DNA of 64,000 nucleotides, taken from Pseudomonas sp. UBA1879 (GTDB lineage Bacteria > Pseudomonadota > Gammaproteobacteria > Pseudomonadales > Pseudomonadaceae). The stretch's first letter is position 1. Each line of letters begins with the position of its first letter. Made by a program: the position numbers and the translations under genes. The stretch lies in assembly GCF_002338065.1 (NCBI RefSeq), contig NZ_DDHJ01000023.1:62001-126000 (forward strand), in the 5' to 3' direction. This document shows positions 25,783-36,209 of the stretch, in pieces. The notes under the pieces are model-generated. The model was given only the letters and a program-made list of their open reading frames with translations, made no database searches and was not told the origin of the DNA.

Positions 25783-26654
25783 ACCAACTCCTCTTCATCA
25801 GCACCCAGGTATGCCGCGATCACTTTCGGATCGTTGCGGATCTGCTCCGGTTTGCCCTTGGCAATTACGTTGCCGTGGTCAAGCACCACGATGTCGTCGG
25901 AAATGCCCATGACCATGCCCATGTCGTGTTCGATCAGCACGATGGTCATATCGTGTTCGTCGCGCAGGTGACGGATCATGCCGCTGAGCGCTTCGGTTTC
26001 TTGTGGGTTCAAGCCTGCGGCCGGTTCGTCCAGGCAGATCACCTGTGGACGGGTGCACATGGCGCGGGCGATTTCCAGACGGCGCTGCTGGCCGTAGGAC
26101 AATTCGCCGGCCAGGCGATTGGCGCAGTCCACCAGGTCCACCACTTCCAGCCAGTAGAAGGCCGTATTCAGCGCGTCTTCTTCGGCCTTGCGGTACCCCT
26201 TGGTATTGAGGATGCCTGCGATCATGTTGCGGTTGACCCACATGTGCTGGGCCACCAACAGGTTCTCGACGACGGACATTTCCTTGAACAGGCGAATGTT
26301 CTGGAACGTGCGCGCCAGGCCCGCCCGGTTCACCAGATGCGTGCCGCCGAACATCTTGTAGAACAGCCGGCTGCCAAAGCGCTTGGGCGAAGCGAAGTCG
26401 CTAACGCGGAACTGCTCGCCGAGCAGCTGGATCACGTTGGTTTTCTTGCCTCGGGCATTCAGCTCGATGCGGCCGCCGGTGGCTTTATAAAAGCCTGTCA
26501 GGCAGTTGAACACCGTGGTCTTGCCTGCGCCGTTAGGGCCGATCAGGGCGAAGATCGAATTGCGGCGCACTTCAAGGCTGACGTCGCTGAGAGCCTTGAT
26601 GCCGCCGAAGTGCATCATCAGGTTCTCGACGGACAGAACGATTTCGTCGCTCAT
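25779..26654 (-). CDS. livG: Branched-chain amino acid ABC transporter, ATP-binding LivG/BraF
   Basis: A 291-residue ABC ATPase with Walker A GPNGAGKTTVFN near residue 38, the signature LSYGQQRRLEIARAM and Walker B VICLDEPAAGLNP. The segment between them is longer than in LivF, and the LSYGQQ signature variant is characteristic of LivG. It overlaps livM by four bases at its start and livF by four at its end. It is the second ATPase of the heterodimer. Confidence 0.96.
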   Translation of the reverse strand: MSDEIVLSVENLMMHFGGIKALSDVSLEVRRNSIFALIGPNGAGKTTVFNCLTGFYKATGGRIELNARGKKTNVIQLLGEQFRVSDFASPKRFGSRLFYKMFGGTHLVNRAGLARTFQNIRLFKEMSVVENLLVAQHMWVNRNMIAGILNTKGYRKAEEDALNTAFYWLEVVDLVDCANRLAGELSYGQQRRLEIARAMCTRPQVICLDEPAAGLNPQETEALSGMIRHLRDEHDMTIVLIEHDMGMVMGISDDIVVLDHGNVIAKGKPEQIRNDPKVIAAYLGADEEELV

Positions 26655-27949
26655 CGCGCGCCCTCCACGTTTGCCAGCACGCCTTTGCGTGGTTGTACGC
26701 CGGTGCGGCTGATGCGGATCAGGCCACGTGGGCGCCAGATCATCATCAGCACCATCAGGATGCCGAACAGCAGTACGCGGTATTCGGCAAAGCTGCGCAG
26801 CATTTCCGGAGCGACGGTCAACACGAACGCGGCAATCACCACGCCCACGGTCGACCCCATACCGCCCAGTACGACAATGGCCAGAATCAGCGCGGACTCG
26901 AAGAAGGTGAACGAGGTCGGGTTGACGAAGCCTTGGTAGCTGGCGAAGAACACCCCCGCCAGACCTGCAGTCGACGCGCCGATGGTGAACGCCGAGAGCT
27001 TGACCAACACGTGGTTCAGGCCCATGGAGCGGCAGGCGATTTCGTCTTCACGCAAGGCTTCCCACGCGCGGCCGACCGGCATACGGGTCAGACGGTGCTT
27101 GATGTACAGCACCGCCAGCACGACCAGGAACAGCACGGCGTAGATGAAGATGAATTTCAGATCCGGGTTGTATTCAAAGCCGAAATATTCGTGAATCGGG
27201 ATGCCGCCATCTTTAGCGCGACGCCCGAATTCCAGGCCGAAAAACGTCGGTGAAGGCACCGGTACACCGTTCGGGCCGCCTGTGAACGACAGCCAGTTGT
27301 TGAGCACCAGGCGAATGATTTCACCGAAGCCCAATGTAACGATGGCCAAGTAATCGCCATGCATGCGCAACACCGGGAAACCGAGGATGCACCCGGCGAA
27401 CGCCGCCGCGATGGCCGCAAGAGGCAGTGCTGACCAGAAACCGAGACCCAGATATTGGTAACCCAGCGCCAGACCGTAAGCACCGATGGCGTAGAACGCT
27501 ACGTAGCCGAGGTCGAGCAGACCGGCCAGACCGACCACGATGTTCAGGCCGAGGCCCAGCAACACGTAGATCAGGCCGAGAATGACGACCGTCAGCACGT
27601 ATTTGTCGGCGAAGACCGGGAAGATCACGGCGATCAGAATCATCAACGGAATGATGAAGCGCAGGCGCGTCTTGTAACCTGGCGGCAGCACATGAACGCC
27701 AGAGCCTGAGCTTTCGAAGCTCTGCGCGATGGCGACGCCTTTTGGCGTTTGCAGGAACAGGCTCATGAAGAATCGGCCGACGATCACCACGCCGACCAGC
27801 GCTGCAACGCGACCCGGTTGCATGTTGAAGCCGTAGCCGTCGAGTACGATCCCGACGATAGGACCGAACACGATCAGCGCCAGCAAGCCGGCGACGACCG
27901 CGTCGATCAGGCTTTGTTTGATATCGATGGGTTTGACAGGAGCAGACAT
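26651..27949 (-). CDS. livM: Branched-chain amino acid ABC transporter permease LivM/BraE
   Basis: A 432-residue inner-membrane permease. The first 100 residues include a proteobacterial N-terminal extension with two helices. The core (about 110-400) has the LivM signature LGLNIVVGLAGLLDLGYVAFYAIGAY, where residues line the translocation path, and the EAA-like loop GRAWEALREDEIACRSMGLN. It forms the channel with LivH. ATG 27949 follows a two-base gap after the livH stop. Length is normal for the pseudomonad form. Confidence 0.96.
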   Translation of the reverse strand: MSAPVKPIDIKQSLIDAVVAGLLALIVFGPIVGIVLDGYGFNMQPGRVAALVGVVIVGRFFMSLFLQTPKGVAIAQSFESSGSGVHVLPPGYKTRLRFIIPLMILIAVIFPVFADKYVLTVVILGLIYVLLGLGLNIVVGLAGLLDLGYVAFYAIGAYGLALGYQYLGLGFWSALPLAAIAAAFAGCILGFPVLRMHGDYLAIVTLGFGEIIRLVLNNWLSFTGGPNGVPVPSPTFFGLEFGRRAKDGGIPIHEYFGFEYNPDLKFIFIYAVLFLVVLAVLYIKHRLTRMPVGRAWEALREDEIACRSMGLNHVLVKLSAFTIGASTAGLAGVFFASYQGFVNPTSFTFFESALILAIVVLGGMGSTVGVVIAAFVLTVAPEMLRSFAEYRVLLFGILMVLMMIWRPRGLIRISRTGVQPRKGVLANVEGAR

Positions 27950-27951
27950 GG

Positions 27952-28866
<915 letters not shown>

Positions 28867-29049
28867 CACGCACGCTCACGAACTTGAAGGCCACCCTGGC
28901 GCGAACCGATTATTCCCTCGTGAGGAATAGCGGGCCGCGCACGATGGCAACAGAAGAATCCGACGCTGCACACGGCAGCATCGATTACCGGGTCAGGCCG
29001 TTTCGAGGTTCCAAGCCCGCAAAACGGCTGACTCGACTAGAAGCTCAAC

Positions 29050-30183
29050 TTACTTCTGTTTTTCGAGTTGGTGATATTTGCCGTTGGCATCCCACTGATA
29101 GACGACATAGTCGGAGACTTTCAGGTCGCCCTTGTCGGTGAACGACTTCTCGCCCATCACGGTTTTAACCGAATGCCCTTTCAACCACTTGGCGGCATCC
29201 TCGCCCTTTGTGGACTTGGCGCCTGTGAAAGCAGCGGCCAGGGTTTGAACCGAAGCGTAGGAGTAGAGGGTGTAGCCTTCAGGCTCATAACCTTTCTTGC
29301 GGAACTCGTCGACGACGGCCTTGCTGTCCGGCAGCAAGCGCGGGTCGGCGCCGAAAGTCATGTAAACGCCATCGACGTACTGTGCCCCACCGGCAGTGGT
29401 CACCAGTTCGTCGGTCACGACGCCGTCGTCCGACACGAATTTGACGTCCTTCAGACCCTGTTCGCGCATTTGGCGGACCAGAGGACCGGCTTCCGGGTGC
29501 AGGCCGCCGAAGAACACGACTTCAGCACCGGTGGAACGAATTTTGGTGACCAGCGCGCTGTAATCTTTCTCACCGCGGGTCAGGCCTTCTTCCAGAACCG
29601 GCTTCACGCCGCGGGAATTGAGCTGCTTGGAGGTGGCGTCAGCCAGGCCTTTGCCGTAGGTGTCTTTGTCGTTGATGACCGCGACTTTCTTGGCTTTCAG
29701 CACGTCAACAATGTAATCGCCCGCGACGATGCCCTGCTGGTCATCACGGCCGCACATACGGAACATGGAGGTCAGGCCGCGCTCGGTGACGTTCGGGTTG
29801 GTGGACGCCGGGGTGATCGCGATGATGCCCGCTTCGTCATAGACTTCGGACGCAGGGATGGTCGAAGAAGAACAGAAATGGCCTACGATGCCGACCATTT
29901 TGTCAGCGGCTGCCTTGTTTGCGACAGCAACGGCCTGCTTAGGCTCACAGGCATCGTCGTATTGGGTCAGGGCAATTTTTTCGCCGTTGACGCCGCCAGC
30001 GGCGTTGATGGCCGCGGCAGCAGCCTGCGCGCCTTCCCAGAATTGCTTGCCGAACGAGGCATTTGCGCCGGTCATTGGACCTGATACGCCGATCTTGACG
30101 TCAGCCTGTGCAAAAGTAGCCGCACCCATTGCAGTAGCGACTGCGAGTGCCAGAAAGCCTTTCCTGTAAAACGTCTGCGACAT
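29050..30183 (-). CDS. livK: Branched-chain amino acid ABC transporter, periplasmic binding protein
   Basis: A 377-residue periplasmic binding protein (BraC/LivK class). Residues 1-27 are the signal peptide ending ATFAQA. The mature start DVKIGVSGPMTGANASFGKQ and the ligand region GIVGHFCSSSTIPASEVY, ITPASTNPNVTERG and FRMCGRDDQQG are the family's Leu/Ile/Val-binding elements. It is the first gene of the five-gene operon, with a sigma-54 promoter and a phased repeat array upstream. Gene names braC and livK are both used in Pseudomonas; a paralogue with different specificity cannot be excluded. Confidence 0.93.
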   Translation of the reverse strand: MSQTFYRKGFLALAVATAMGAATFAQADVKIGVSGPMTGANASFGKQFWEGAQAAAAAINAAGGVNGEKIALTQYDDACEPKQAVAVANKAAADKMVGIVGHFCSSSTIPASEVYDEAGIIAITPASTNPNVTERGLTSMFRMCGRDDQQGIVAGDYIVDVLKAKKVAVINDKDTYGKGLADATSKQLNSRGVKPVLEEGLTRGEKDYSALVTKIRSTGAEVVFFGGLHPEAGPLVRQMREQGLKDVKFVSDDGVVTDELVTTAGGAQYVDGVYMTFGADPRLLPDSKAVVDEFRKKGYEPEGYTLYSYASVQTLAAAFTGAKSTKGEDAAKWLKGHSVKTVMGEKSFTDKGDLKVSDYVVYQWDANGKYHQLEKQK

Positions 30184-30236
30184 GAGTTGGTGCTCCTAGG
30201 TTTTTTAATTAGCACTGCGACCACAGCGATGCTCTG

Positions 30237-30252
30237 AGCAAGTGGCGTGCCA
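30237..30252 (-). promoter_or_regulatory. Sigma-54 (RpoN) promoter of the liv operon
   Basis: On the minus strand the sequence is TGGCACG-CCAC-TTGCT, a full match to the -24/-12 consensus TGGCACG-N4-TTGCW. It lies 54-69 bp upstream of the livK start, and transcription should begin near 30225. RpoN dependence implies an enhancer-binding activator such as NtrC or CbrB. Confidence 0.88.
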
Positions 30253-30325
30253 TCGGTTTTTTATTCTGAAAAAAGTCGTCGTTTTGTTGTTATTCGACTG
30301 TTTTGAGCCCTTTCTGACTGGGCGT

Positions 30326-30422
30326 GCAACCGTCTAAACCGCGCAAGGTGCAACCTTGCGACTTTTAAAGAGCAACCCTCCCGATCAAGGCGCGCAACCC
30401 CGCCAACCTGACCTGTACAACC
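30326..30422. promoter_or_regulatory. Phased GCAACC repeats, candidate upstream activator sites
   Basis: GCAACC starts at 30326, 30350, 30372 and 30394, and a variant ACAACC at 30417. The spacings are 24, 22, 22 and 23 bp, about two helical turns. The second copy sits in the perfect palindrome CGCAAGG-TGCAA-CCTTGCG (30342-30360). The array lies about 75-185 bp upstream of the sigma-54 promoter, the usual distance for enhancer sites. Confidence 0.65.
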
Positions 30423-30540
30423 CTGTTGTTACAGCATGCGTCACCTAACTGCACACCGCCGGTGCGATGACGCTACGTGACGCACCATTTGAGGGTAGTG
30501 GATACGCGCAAAAGCATGAATCGACAACCATCCTTTGGTC

Positions 30541-31824
30541 TCAGATCACCACCCTGAGACATTGCCCGGCATGGTATAGCGAAAAGCCAGCTTCGTATAA
30601 AGAGCTGCGTAAAGCAATGGCGGAGAGCGGCTGCATGGCGGTGAACGGGATTGGCAGTACGTCCGTGTTCCCGCTGCACAGGTAATCGGCGAAGGCTTTC
30701 CCGACCACGGTGCCGGTCGTGTTGCCTCGGCCGTTGTAACCGGTCATCGCGACCAGTCCTGGTGCAGGCTCATACATACGCAGCAAGTGATCGGGGGTGA
30801 AATCGATGCAGCCAGTCCAGGTGCATTCCCACTCGACCTTCTTCAAATAGGGGAAATAGTGCTGCTGAATGCGATCGGCCCACGCTTTGAGAAACCAGGT
30901 CGGCTTCTGATTGCCGTTGCCCAGACTGCCCAGCAGCAGCCGTCCGTCAGCGTCGCGACGAATGCTGCTCAACACCTGACGGGTGTCCCACGAGCCTTGC
31001 CCGCCGGGAAGGATTTGCCGTGCTGCATCCTCCGTGAGCGGTGCCGAGGCGACCTGATAGTAATAGCCAGGGAAGAAGCTGCGCCGAACGTCAGTCCACT
31101 CACCTTCGGTGTAAGCGTTCGAGGCGATGACGACTTGGTCGGCAACGACCGAGCCGGTGTCAGTGATCACGCACCAGCGTTGCCCCTGACGCTCAAGGCG
31201 TTTGACGGGAGAATGATCGAAACGCTGACCTCCCAGCGAGGTGACCGCTGCGGCCAGGCCACTGGTGTAAGCCATCGGGTTAATGGTGCCTGCGCGATGA
31301 TCAAGCAGTGCAGAGGTGATTTCTTTCGTGCCGGTGGCTTCCTGGCAGGCCTTGCCGGTCAGCAATTCGATGGGCGCGCCCCGGCGTTTCCACTGCTGTT
31401 CGCGGCTGCGCAGGTCGATTTCGCCCTTGGCATTGTGCGCCATGTGCAGCGTGCCTTTGCGCGTCGCCTGGCAGTCGATGTTGTATTTTTCGATCAGACC
31501 GAACACCAGCGACGGCGCGTTGCCGAGCATGGCATTGAGCTGGCTGCCAACTTTCTCGCCGAAACCGGCTTCGATCTCGTCGGGCGGAATCCACAGCCCG
31601 GCGTTGACCAGCCCCACATTGCGCCCCGACCCGCCCTGCCCGGTGCGATGGGCTTCGACAATCGCGACCTTCTTGCCTTGCTCAAGCAGATGCAGCGCTG
31701 CCGACAACCCGGTGATGCCAGCGCCGATGACGCACACATCGACCGTCACTTCCCCTTTCAACGCTGGCGCCTCAGGCCTCTGCGGCGTCAACGTTTCCCA
31801 CAGACATTCTTCGCGTAGCGGCAT
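30541..31824 (-). CDS. amaA: L-pipecolate oxidase, FAD-dependent
   Basis: A 427-residue DAO-type flavoprotein. The FAD-binding motif VCVIGAGITGLSAALHL covers residues 30-46. QGGSGRNVGLVNAG follows, and the C-terminal FAD contact is LVAMTGYNGRGNTTGTVVG. It matches AmaA, which oxidises L-pipecolate to piperideine-6-carboxylate in the D-lysine branch of lysine degradation. The amaB gene for the next step lies upstream on the same strand, separated by a 256-bp gap with a REPIN, and a LysR regulator is divergent from amaB. The motif alone would also allow a generic amino acid oxidase; the neighbours decide. Confidence 0.85.
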   Translation of the reverse strand: MPLREECLWETLTPQRPEAPALKGEVTVDVCVIGAGITGLSAALHLLEQGKKVAIVEAHRTGQGGSGRNVGLVNAGLWIPPDEIEAGFGEKVGSQLNAMLGNAPSLVFGLIEKYNIDCQATRKGTLHMAHNAKGEIDLRSREQQWKRRGAPIELLTGKACQEATGTKEITSALLDHRAGTINPMAYTSGLAAAVTSLGGQRFDHSPVKRLERQGQRWCVITDTGSVVADQVVIASNAYTEGEWTDVRRSFFPGYYYQVASAPLTEDAARQILPGGQGSWDTRQVLSSIRRDADGRLLLGSLGNGNQKPTWFLKAWADRIQQHYFPYLKKVEWECTWTGCIDFTPDHLLRMYEPAPGLVAMTGYNGRGNTTGTVVGKAFADYLCSGNTDVLPIPFTAMQPLSAIALRSSLYEAGFSLYHAGQCLRVVI

Positions 31825-31920
31825 CGCAAAACCTCGGAAAGAGATACAGCCAAAACCCGTTACCGATCGTGCCCACGCAAAGGGTGAGCACGATGATCAA
31901 ACCCTTATTCACAGCACTAC

Positions 31921-32055
31921 TGTAGGAGCGTGGCTTGTCCCGCGACCGGCTACGCAGCAGTCGCAACCCCATCCGCGACGGCCGTGTCAGGCACATCGTG
32001 CAAACAACTTGCGGCAACTTCGTCGCCGATCGCGGGACAAGCCACGCTCCTACAG
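31921..32055. repeat. REPIN (GTAGGAGCGTGGCTTGTCCCGC type)
   Basis: Inverted GTAGGAGCGTGGCTTGTCCC and GGGACAAGCCACGCTCCTAC arms lie between amaB and amaA. It could reduce read-through from amaB into amaA. Same family as 9383-9509. Confidence 0.82.
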
Positions 32056-32079
32056 TGTCGGGGCGTTTACCTTACGCCA

Positions 32080-33570
32080 TCAATCAAACGTAATCCCCTG
32101 CGCCAACGGCAGCTCACGGGAGTAGTTGACGGTTGCCGTCTGGCGGCGCATGTAGCCTTTCCACGAATCCGAGCCGGACTCACGGCCGCCGCCGGTTTCC
32201 TTCTCGCCGCCGAATGCGCCGCCGATCTCTGCACCACTCGGGCCAATGTTGACGTTGGCGATGCCACAGTCGCTGCCCAGCGCCGAGATGAACTGCTCGG
32301 CCTCGCGCACATCAGTGGTGAAGATGCATGACGACAGACCTTGTGGCACGTCGTTGTTCAAGCGCACGGCGTCGGTGAATTCGTCGTAACCCACCACGTA
32401 CAAAATCGGCGCGAACGTCTCGCTGCGCACCACGTCACTTTGCTCCGGCATTTCGACGATAGCGGGCGACACGTAAAACGCGTTCGGGAATGTGTCGGCC
32501 AACTGACGCTTGCCGCCGAACACGGTGCCGCCTTCGCTCAGGGCCTGCTCCAACGCTTCCTGCATATTCTCGAAACTTTGCTTGTCAATCAGCGGCCCGA
32601 CCAGATTGCCTTCCAGCGGGTGGCCGATGCGCACTTTCGCGTAAGCGGCTTTCAAGCGTTCGACGAATTCAGCCTTGACCGAGTTGTGCGCAATCAGACG
32701 GCGCAGGGTCGTGCAACGCTGACCGGCAGTGCCGACGGCGCTGAACAGCACGGCGCGTACAGCGAGGTCCAGATCGGCGCTGGGGGTCAGGATCATGGCG
32801 TTGTTGCCGCCCAGCTCCAGAATGCTGCGGGCGAAACGCGCGGCGATCTTCGGCGCCACTTCGCGGCCCATGCGCGTGCTGCCGGTAGCGCTGATCAGGG
32901 CGACACGCTCGTCGTCCACCAACGCTTCGCCGGCATCACGACCGCCGATCACGCATTGCGAGAGGAATTGCGGCGCATCAGCGAACTCGGCGGCGACGCG
33001 ATCGAACAGCGCCTGGCACGCCAAGGCGGTCAGCGGTGTCTTCTCCGACGGTTTCCAGATCACCGAGTTGCCGCACACCAGGGCCAGCGCGGTGTTCCAC
33101 GACCAGACTGCCACCGGGAAGTTGAACGCGCTGATCACGCCAACGACGCCCAGCGGGTGCCAGGTTTCACGCATGTGGTGGCCTGGACGCTCGGAAGCGA
33201 TGGTCAGGCCGTACATCTGGCGGGACAGACCAACGGCGAAATCGCAGATGTCGATCATTTCCTGCACTTCACCCAGACCTTCTTGGGTGATCTTGCCTGC
33301 TTCCCATGACACCAGCTCGCCCAGGTCAGCCTTGTGCTTGCGCAGTGCTTCACCGAACAGGCGCACCAGTTCGCCACGACGCGGTGCCGGCACCTTGCGC
33401 CAGGCGTCGAAGGCATGCTCGGCGCGGGTGATGCGTTGCTCGACCTCGGCCGCCCCTTCCCAACTCACCGATGCCACTTGGCTGCCATCGATCGGCGTGT
33501 GAACAGGCTTGTCGCCCTTCTGATAAAGAGCAGGGTCGACACCGAGGCGGGTTAGCAGATCGTTGAGCAT
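32080..33570 (-). CDS. amaB: Piperideine-6-carboxylate / aminoadipate-semialdehyde dehydrogenase
   Basis: A 496-residue NAD-dependent aldehyde dehydrogenase of the ALDH7 (antiquitin) class. The catalytic Glu252 is in SILELGGNN and Cys286 in GQRCTTLRRL, 34 residues apart as in other ALDHs. The C-terminal GAEIGGAFGGEKETGGGRESG is characteristic of ALDH7. AmaB oxidises the open form of piperideine-6-carboxylate to L-2-aminoadipate, the step after AmaA. The start at 33570 has a GGAGAAAT Shine-Dalgarno. The divergent LysR-type gene is its likely regulator. Confidence 0.93.
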   Translation of the reverse strand: MLNDLLTRLGVDPALYQKGDKPVHTPIDGSQVASVSWEGAAEVEQRITRAEHAFDAWRKVPAPRRGELVRLFGEALRKHKADLGELVSWEAGKITQEGLGEVQEMIDICDFAVGLSRQMYGLTIASERPGHHMRETWHPLGVVGVISAFNFPVAVWSWNTALALVCGNSVIWKPSEKTPLTALACQALFDRVAAEFADAPQFLSQCVIGGRDAGEALVDDERVALISATGSTRMGREVAPKIAARFARSILELGGNNAMILTPSADLDLAVRAVLFSAVGTAGQRCTTLRRLIAHNSVKAEFVERLKAAYAKVRIGHPLEGNLVGPLIDKQSFENMQEALEQALSEGGTVFGGKRQLADTFPNAFYVSPAIVEMPEQSDVVRSETFAPILYVVGYDEFTDAVRLNNDVPQGLSSCIFTTDVREAEQFISALGSDCGIANVNIGPSGAEIGGAFGGEKETGGGRESGSDSWKGYMRRQTATVNYSRELPLAQGITFD

Positions 33571-33734
33571 GATTTCTCCTGAATTCGGATGAGCCGTAAA
33601 ACGCGATTGCGGAATACTGAAAATGAGGTGTTTCGTCAGCCTCTAGTAATAGCTGGCGTGACGTCATGCAACAAACGACGATTAAGCGAGATATCATTCC
33701 GTTTTTTCATGCTGACGCCCGAGCAGGCCTGAAC

Positions 33735-34640
33735 ATGCTGAACAGACGCCATTTGCCCTCCATCACCGCGCTGCAATGTTTCGAAGCGGTGACTCGGCAC
33801 CTGAGTTTCACCCGTGCCGCCGAAGAGCTGAATCTGACCCAAAGTGCGGTCAGCAAACAGGTGGCGCAACTTGAGGAATTGGTCCAACACCTACTGTTCA
33901 GACGTGTGCGGCGTCGTCTTCAGCTGACACCGGCGGGGGCGTTGTACCTGGCAGAGGTGCGAAAAATCCTCACGCAGATGGAAATGTCCACGCACTTCCT
34001 GCGTTCCTACGGCGGCGAAACCGAGGTCCTGCGCGTGTCGACCCCCTCGACCTTCGGCGCTCGCTGGCTGGTCCCACGCCTGAAAGGCTGGCGTCTGCGG
34101 CATCCACACATTCATCTGGACCTGGTGGATGAGCAGGAAAGCGACGACCTGGCCCAGAGCCGCTGTGACCTGTCGTTCTATTTCGGTCAGGGCGCGCGCC
34201 CCGGCGCCGAAAGCGTCAGGCTGTTTGGCGAAGAGCTGGTGCCGGTCTGTTCGCCCGACAGCCTGCCCCACAAGCCCTTTACTGATCCGACCCAGCTTGC
34301 GGAATTGGTGCTGCTGCAAAACGCCCATCGCCCTCAGAGCTGGCATGAGTGGTTCGAGAGTCAGGGGTATCAAACCGAACACAGCTATCACGGCCCGCGC
34401 TTCGAGACGTTCTACATGTGCATCCGCGCCGCCCAGGTTGGCTGTGGCGTGGCGTTGCTGCCGCGCTTTCTGGTGGAAGAGGAACTGGCCGACGGCAAGC
34501 TCGTCATCCCTTGGCCGCACGCCCTGCCGAGCCACGACGCGTATTACCTGGCCTACCCGGAACATGCGGCGGAAGTGCCGAAAATACGTGTGTTCGTGGA
34601 ATGGATGCTGGAGCAGCTGGATCAACCGACACCGCAGTGA
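33735..34640 (+). CDS. LysR-type regulator next to amaB
   Basis: A 301-residue LysR regulator. The winged helix-turn-helix is LSFTRAAEELNLTQSAVSKQVAQLEEL at residues 21-47, followed by the linker helix and a GcvA-like effector-binding domain (LRVSTPSTFGARWLVPRL). It is divergent from amaB across a 160-bp gap, the usual layout for a LysR protein controlling its neighbour; a regulator in the same place is known in P. putida. The inducer is probably lysine-derived. An in-frame start at 33666 would add 23 residues that do not fit the family, so 33735 is preferred. Confidence 0.88.
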   Translation: MLNRRHLPSITALQCFEAVTRHLSFTRAAEELNLTQSAVSKQVAQLEELVQHLLFRRVRRRLQLTPAGALYLAEVRKILTQMEMSTHFLRSYGGETEVLRVSTPSTFGARWLVPRLKGWRLRHPHIHLDLVDEQESDDLAQSRCDLSFYFGQGARPGAESVRLFGEELVPVCSPDSLPHKPFTDPTQLAELVLLQNAHRPQSWHEWFESQGYQTEHSYHGPRFETFYMCIRAAQVGCGVALLPRFLVEEELADGKLVIPWPHALPSHDAYYLAYPEHAAEVPKIRVFVEWMLEQLDQPTPQ

Positions 34641-34662
34641 AGGATCAGAATCACCCCTCCTG

Positions 34663-34748
34663 TGGGAGCCAGCTTGCTGGCGAATGCGGTGCGTTATCAA
34701 ACATATCAGGCGCCTGACGCACCTATTCACCAGCAAGCCGGCTCCCAC
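34663..34748. repeat. REPIN (GTGGGAGCCAGCTTGCTGGCGAA type)
   Basis: Inverted GTGGGAGCCAGCTTGCTGGC and CCAGCAAGCCGGCTCCCAC arms separate the LysR gene from pncB. Confidence 0.82.
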
Positions 34749-34948
34749 AATTGAAAAGCCGCGCTATCCGCCGCTGAAACATTTCTGCCCCAATCCCACG
34801 ACGACTGGCATTATGTCCGTCATCGTCAATAACACGCTGGACGTAGCGGCCTGAAGCCATCAGCCACCGCTGCCACAAGGTTGTATGCGACACCGACTCG
34901 ATTTCCATGAGCCGCATGTTTGCGGCCACTGCTGGCTGGAGCGACACA

Positions 34949-36148
34949 ATGAGTGAGAGCGCTTTCGCAGATCGCATCGTTCAGAACCTGCTCGATACCG
35001 ACCTCTACAAGCTGACCATGATGCAGGCAGTCCTGCACAACTACCCGAACGTCGACGTCGAATGGGAATTCCGCTGCCGCAACGGGGAAGACCTGCGGCC
35101 CTATCTGATGGAAATCCGTCACCAGATCGAGCAACTGTGCGACCTGTCCCTGAGCGTCGAAGAAATCGGCTTTCTCGAACGCATCAGCTTCATGAAGCCC
35201 GACTTCCTGCGCTTCCTCGGCCTGTTCCGTTTCAACCTGCGCTACGTGCAGACCAGCATTGAGAATGACGAGTTGTGCATCCGCCTCTGCGGCCCATGGC
35301 TGCACGTGATTCTGTTCGAAGTGCCGATTCTGGCCATCGTCAGCGAAGTGCGTAACCGCTATCGCAACCCCAACACGCTACTGAGCCAGGCCCGGGATCA
35401 GCTTTACCGCAAATTCGACTGGTTGACTGCCACGGCCACACCCGATGAGCTGGCGGAGTTGAAAGTCGCCGACTTCGGCACCCGTCGCCGCTTCTCTTTC
35501 GCGGTCCAGGAAGACGTCGTTTCAGTGCTGAAGAAGGATTTCCCAGGGCAATTCGTTGGCACCAGCAATGTGCATCTGGCGCGCAAATTCGATCTCAAGC
35601 CCCTTGGCACCATGGCCCATGAATGGATCATGGCCCACCAGCAATTGGGGCCTCGGCTGATCGACAGTCAAATCGCCGCCCTTGATTGCTGGGTCCGCGA
35701 ATACCGGGGCCTGTTGGGTATTGCCTTGACCGACTGCATCACCACCGACGCCTTCCTGCGCGATTTCGACCTGTTCTTCGCCAAACTTTTCGACGGCTTG
35801 CGCCACGATTCCGGCGACCCTGTGCAGTGGGCCGAAAAATGCATCGCGCATTATCAGAAGCTCGGCATCGACCCCATGAGCAAGACGCTGGTGTTCTCCG
35901 ACGGCCTGAACCTGCCCAAGGCGCTGGAAATATTCCGGGCGCTGCGGGGTCGGATCAATGTCAGCTTCGGCATCGGCACCAACTTGACCGCCGACGTGCC
36001 GGGCGTCCAGCCGATGAGCATCGTGCTTAAAATGACCGCCTGCGCCGGCCAGCCGGTCGCGAAGATTTCCGACGAGCCGGGCAAGACCCAGTGCAAGGAC
36101 CCGGAATTCGTGTCTTACCTGCTCCACGTATTCAAGGTGCCAGCCTGA
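34949..36148 (+). CDS. pncB: Nicotinate phosphoribosyltransferase
   Basis: A 399-residue enzyme of the Preiss-Handler NAD salvage route: nicotinate plus PRPP and ATP give nicotinate mononucleotide. The opening LLDTDLYKLTMMQAVLHNYPN, the GTSNVHLARKFDLKPLGTMAHEW segment containing the autophosphorylated-type His region, and the GIGTNLT phosphate-binding loop are all family hallmarks. ATG 34949 starts MSESAFADRIVQ; the longer frame from 34907 lacks support. nadE follows after 61 bp, so the two probably share a transcript. Confidence 0.96.
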   Translation: MSESAFADRIVQNLLDTDLYKLTMMQAVLHNYPNVDVEWEFRCRNGEDLRPYLMEIRHQIEQLCDLSLSVEEIGFLERISFMKPDFLRFLGLFRFNLRYVQTSIENDELCIRLCGPWLHVILFEVPILAIVSEVRNRYRNPNTLLSQARDQLYRKFDWLTATATPDELAELKVADFGTRRRFSFAVQEDVVSVLKKDFPGQFVGTSNVHLARKFDLKPLGTMAHEWIMAHQQLGPRLIDSQIAALDCWVREYRGLLGIALTDCITTDAFLRDFDLFFAKLFDGLRHDSGDPVQWAEKCIAHYQKLGIDPMSKTLVFSDGLNLPKALEIFRALRGRINVSFGIGTNLTADVPGVQPMSIVLKMTACAGQPVAKISDEPGKTQCKDPEFVSYLLHVFKVPA

Positions 36149-36209
36149 CCCGAGCACCCATCGCCGCACTTTTTACATGCCTCTTTTTCTTCTTCATAAG
36201 GAGTCAATC

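Noticed and set aside
32341..33309. 322-codon plus-strand open frame opposite amaB
   Set aside because: The composition is that of an antisense shadow, and amaB is unmistakable on the other strand.
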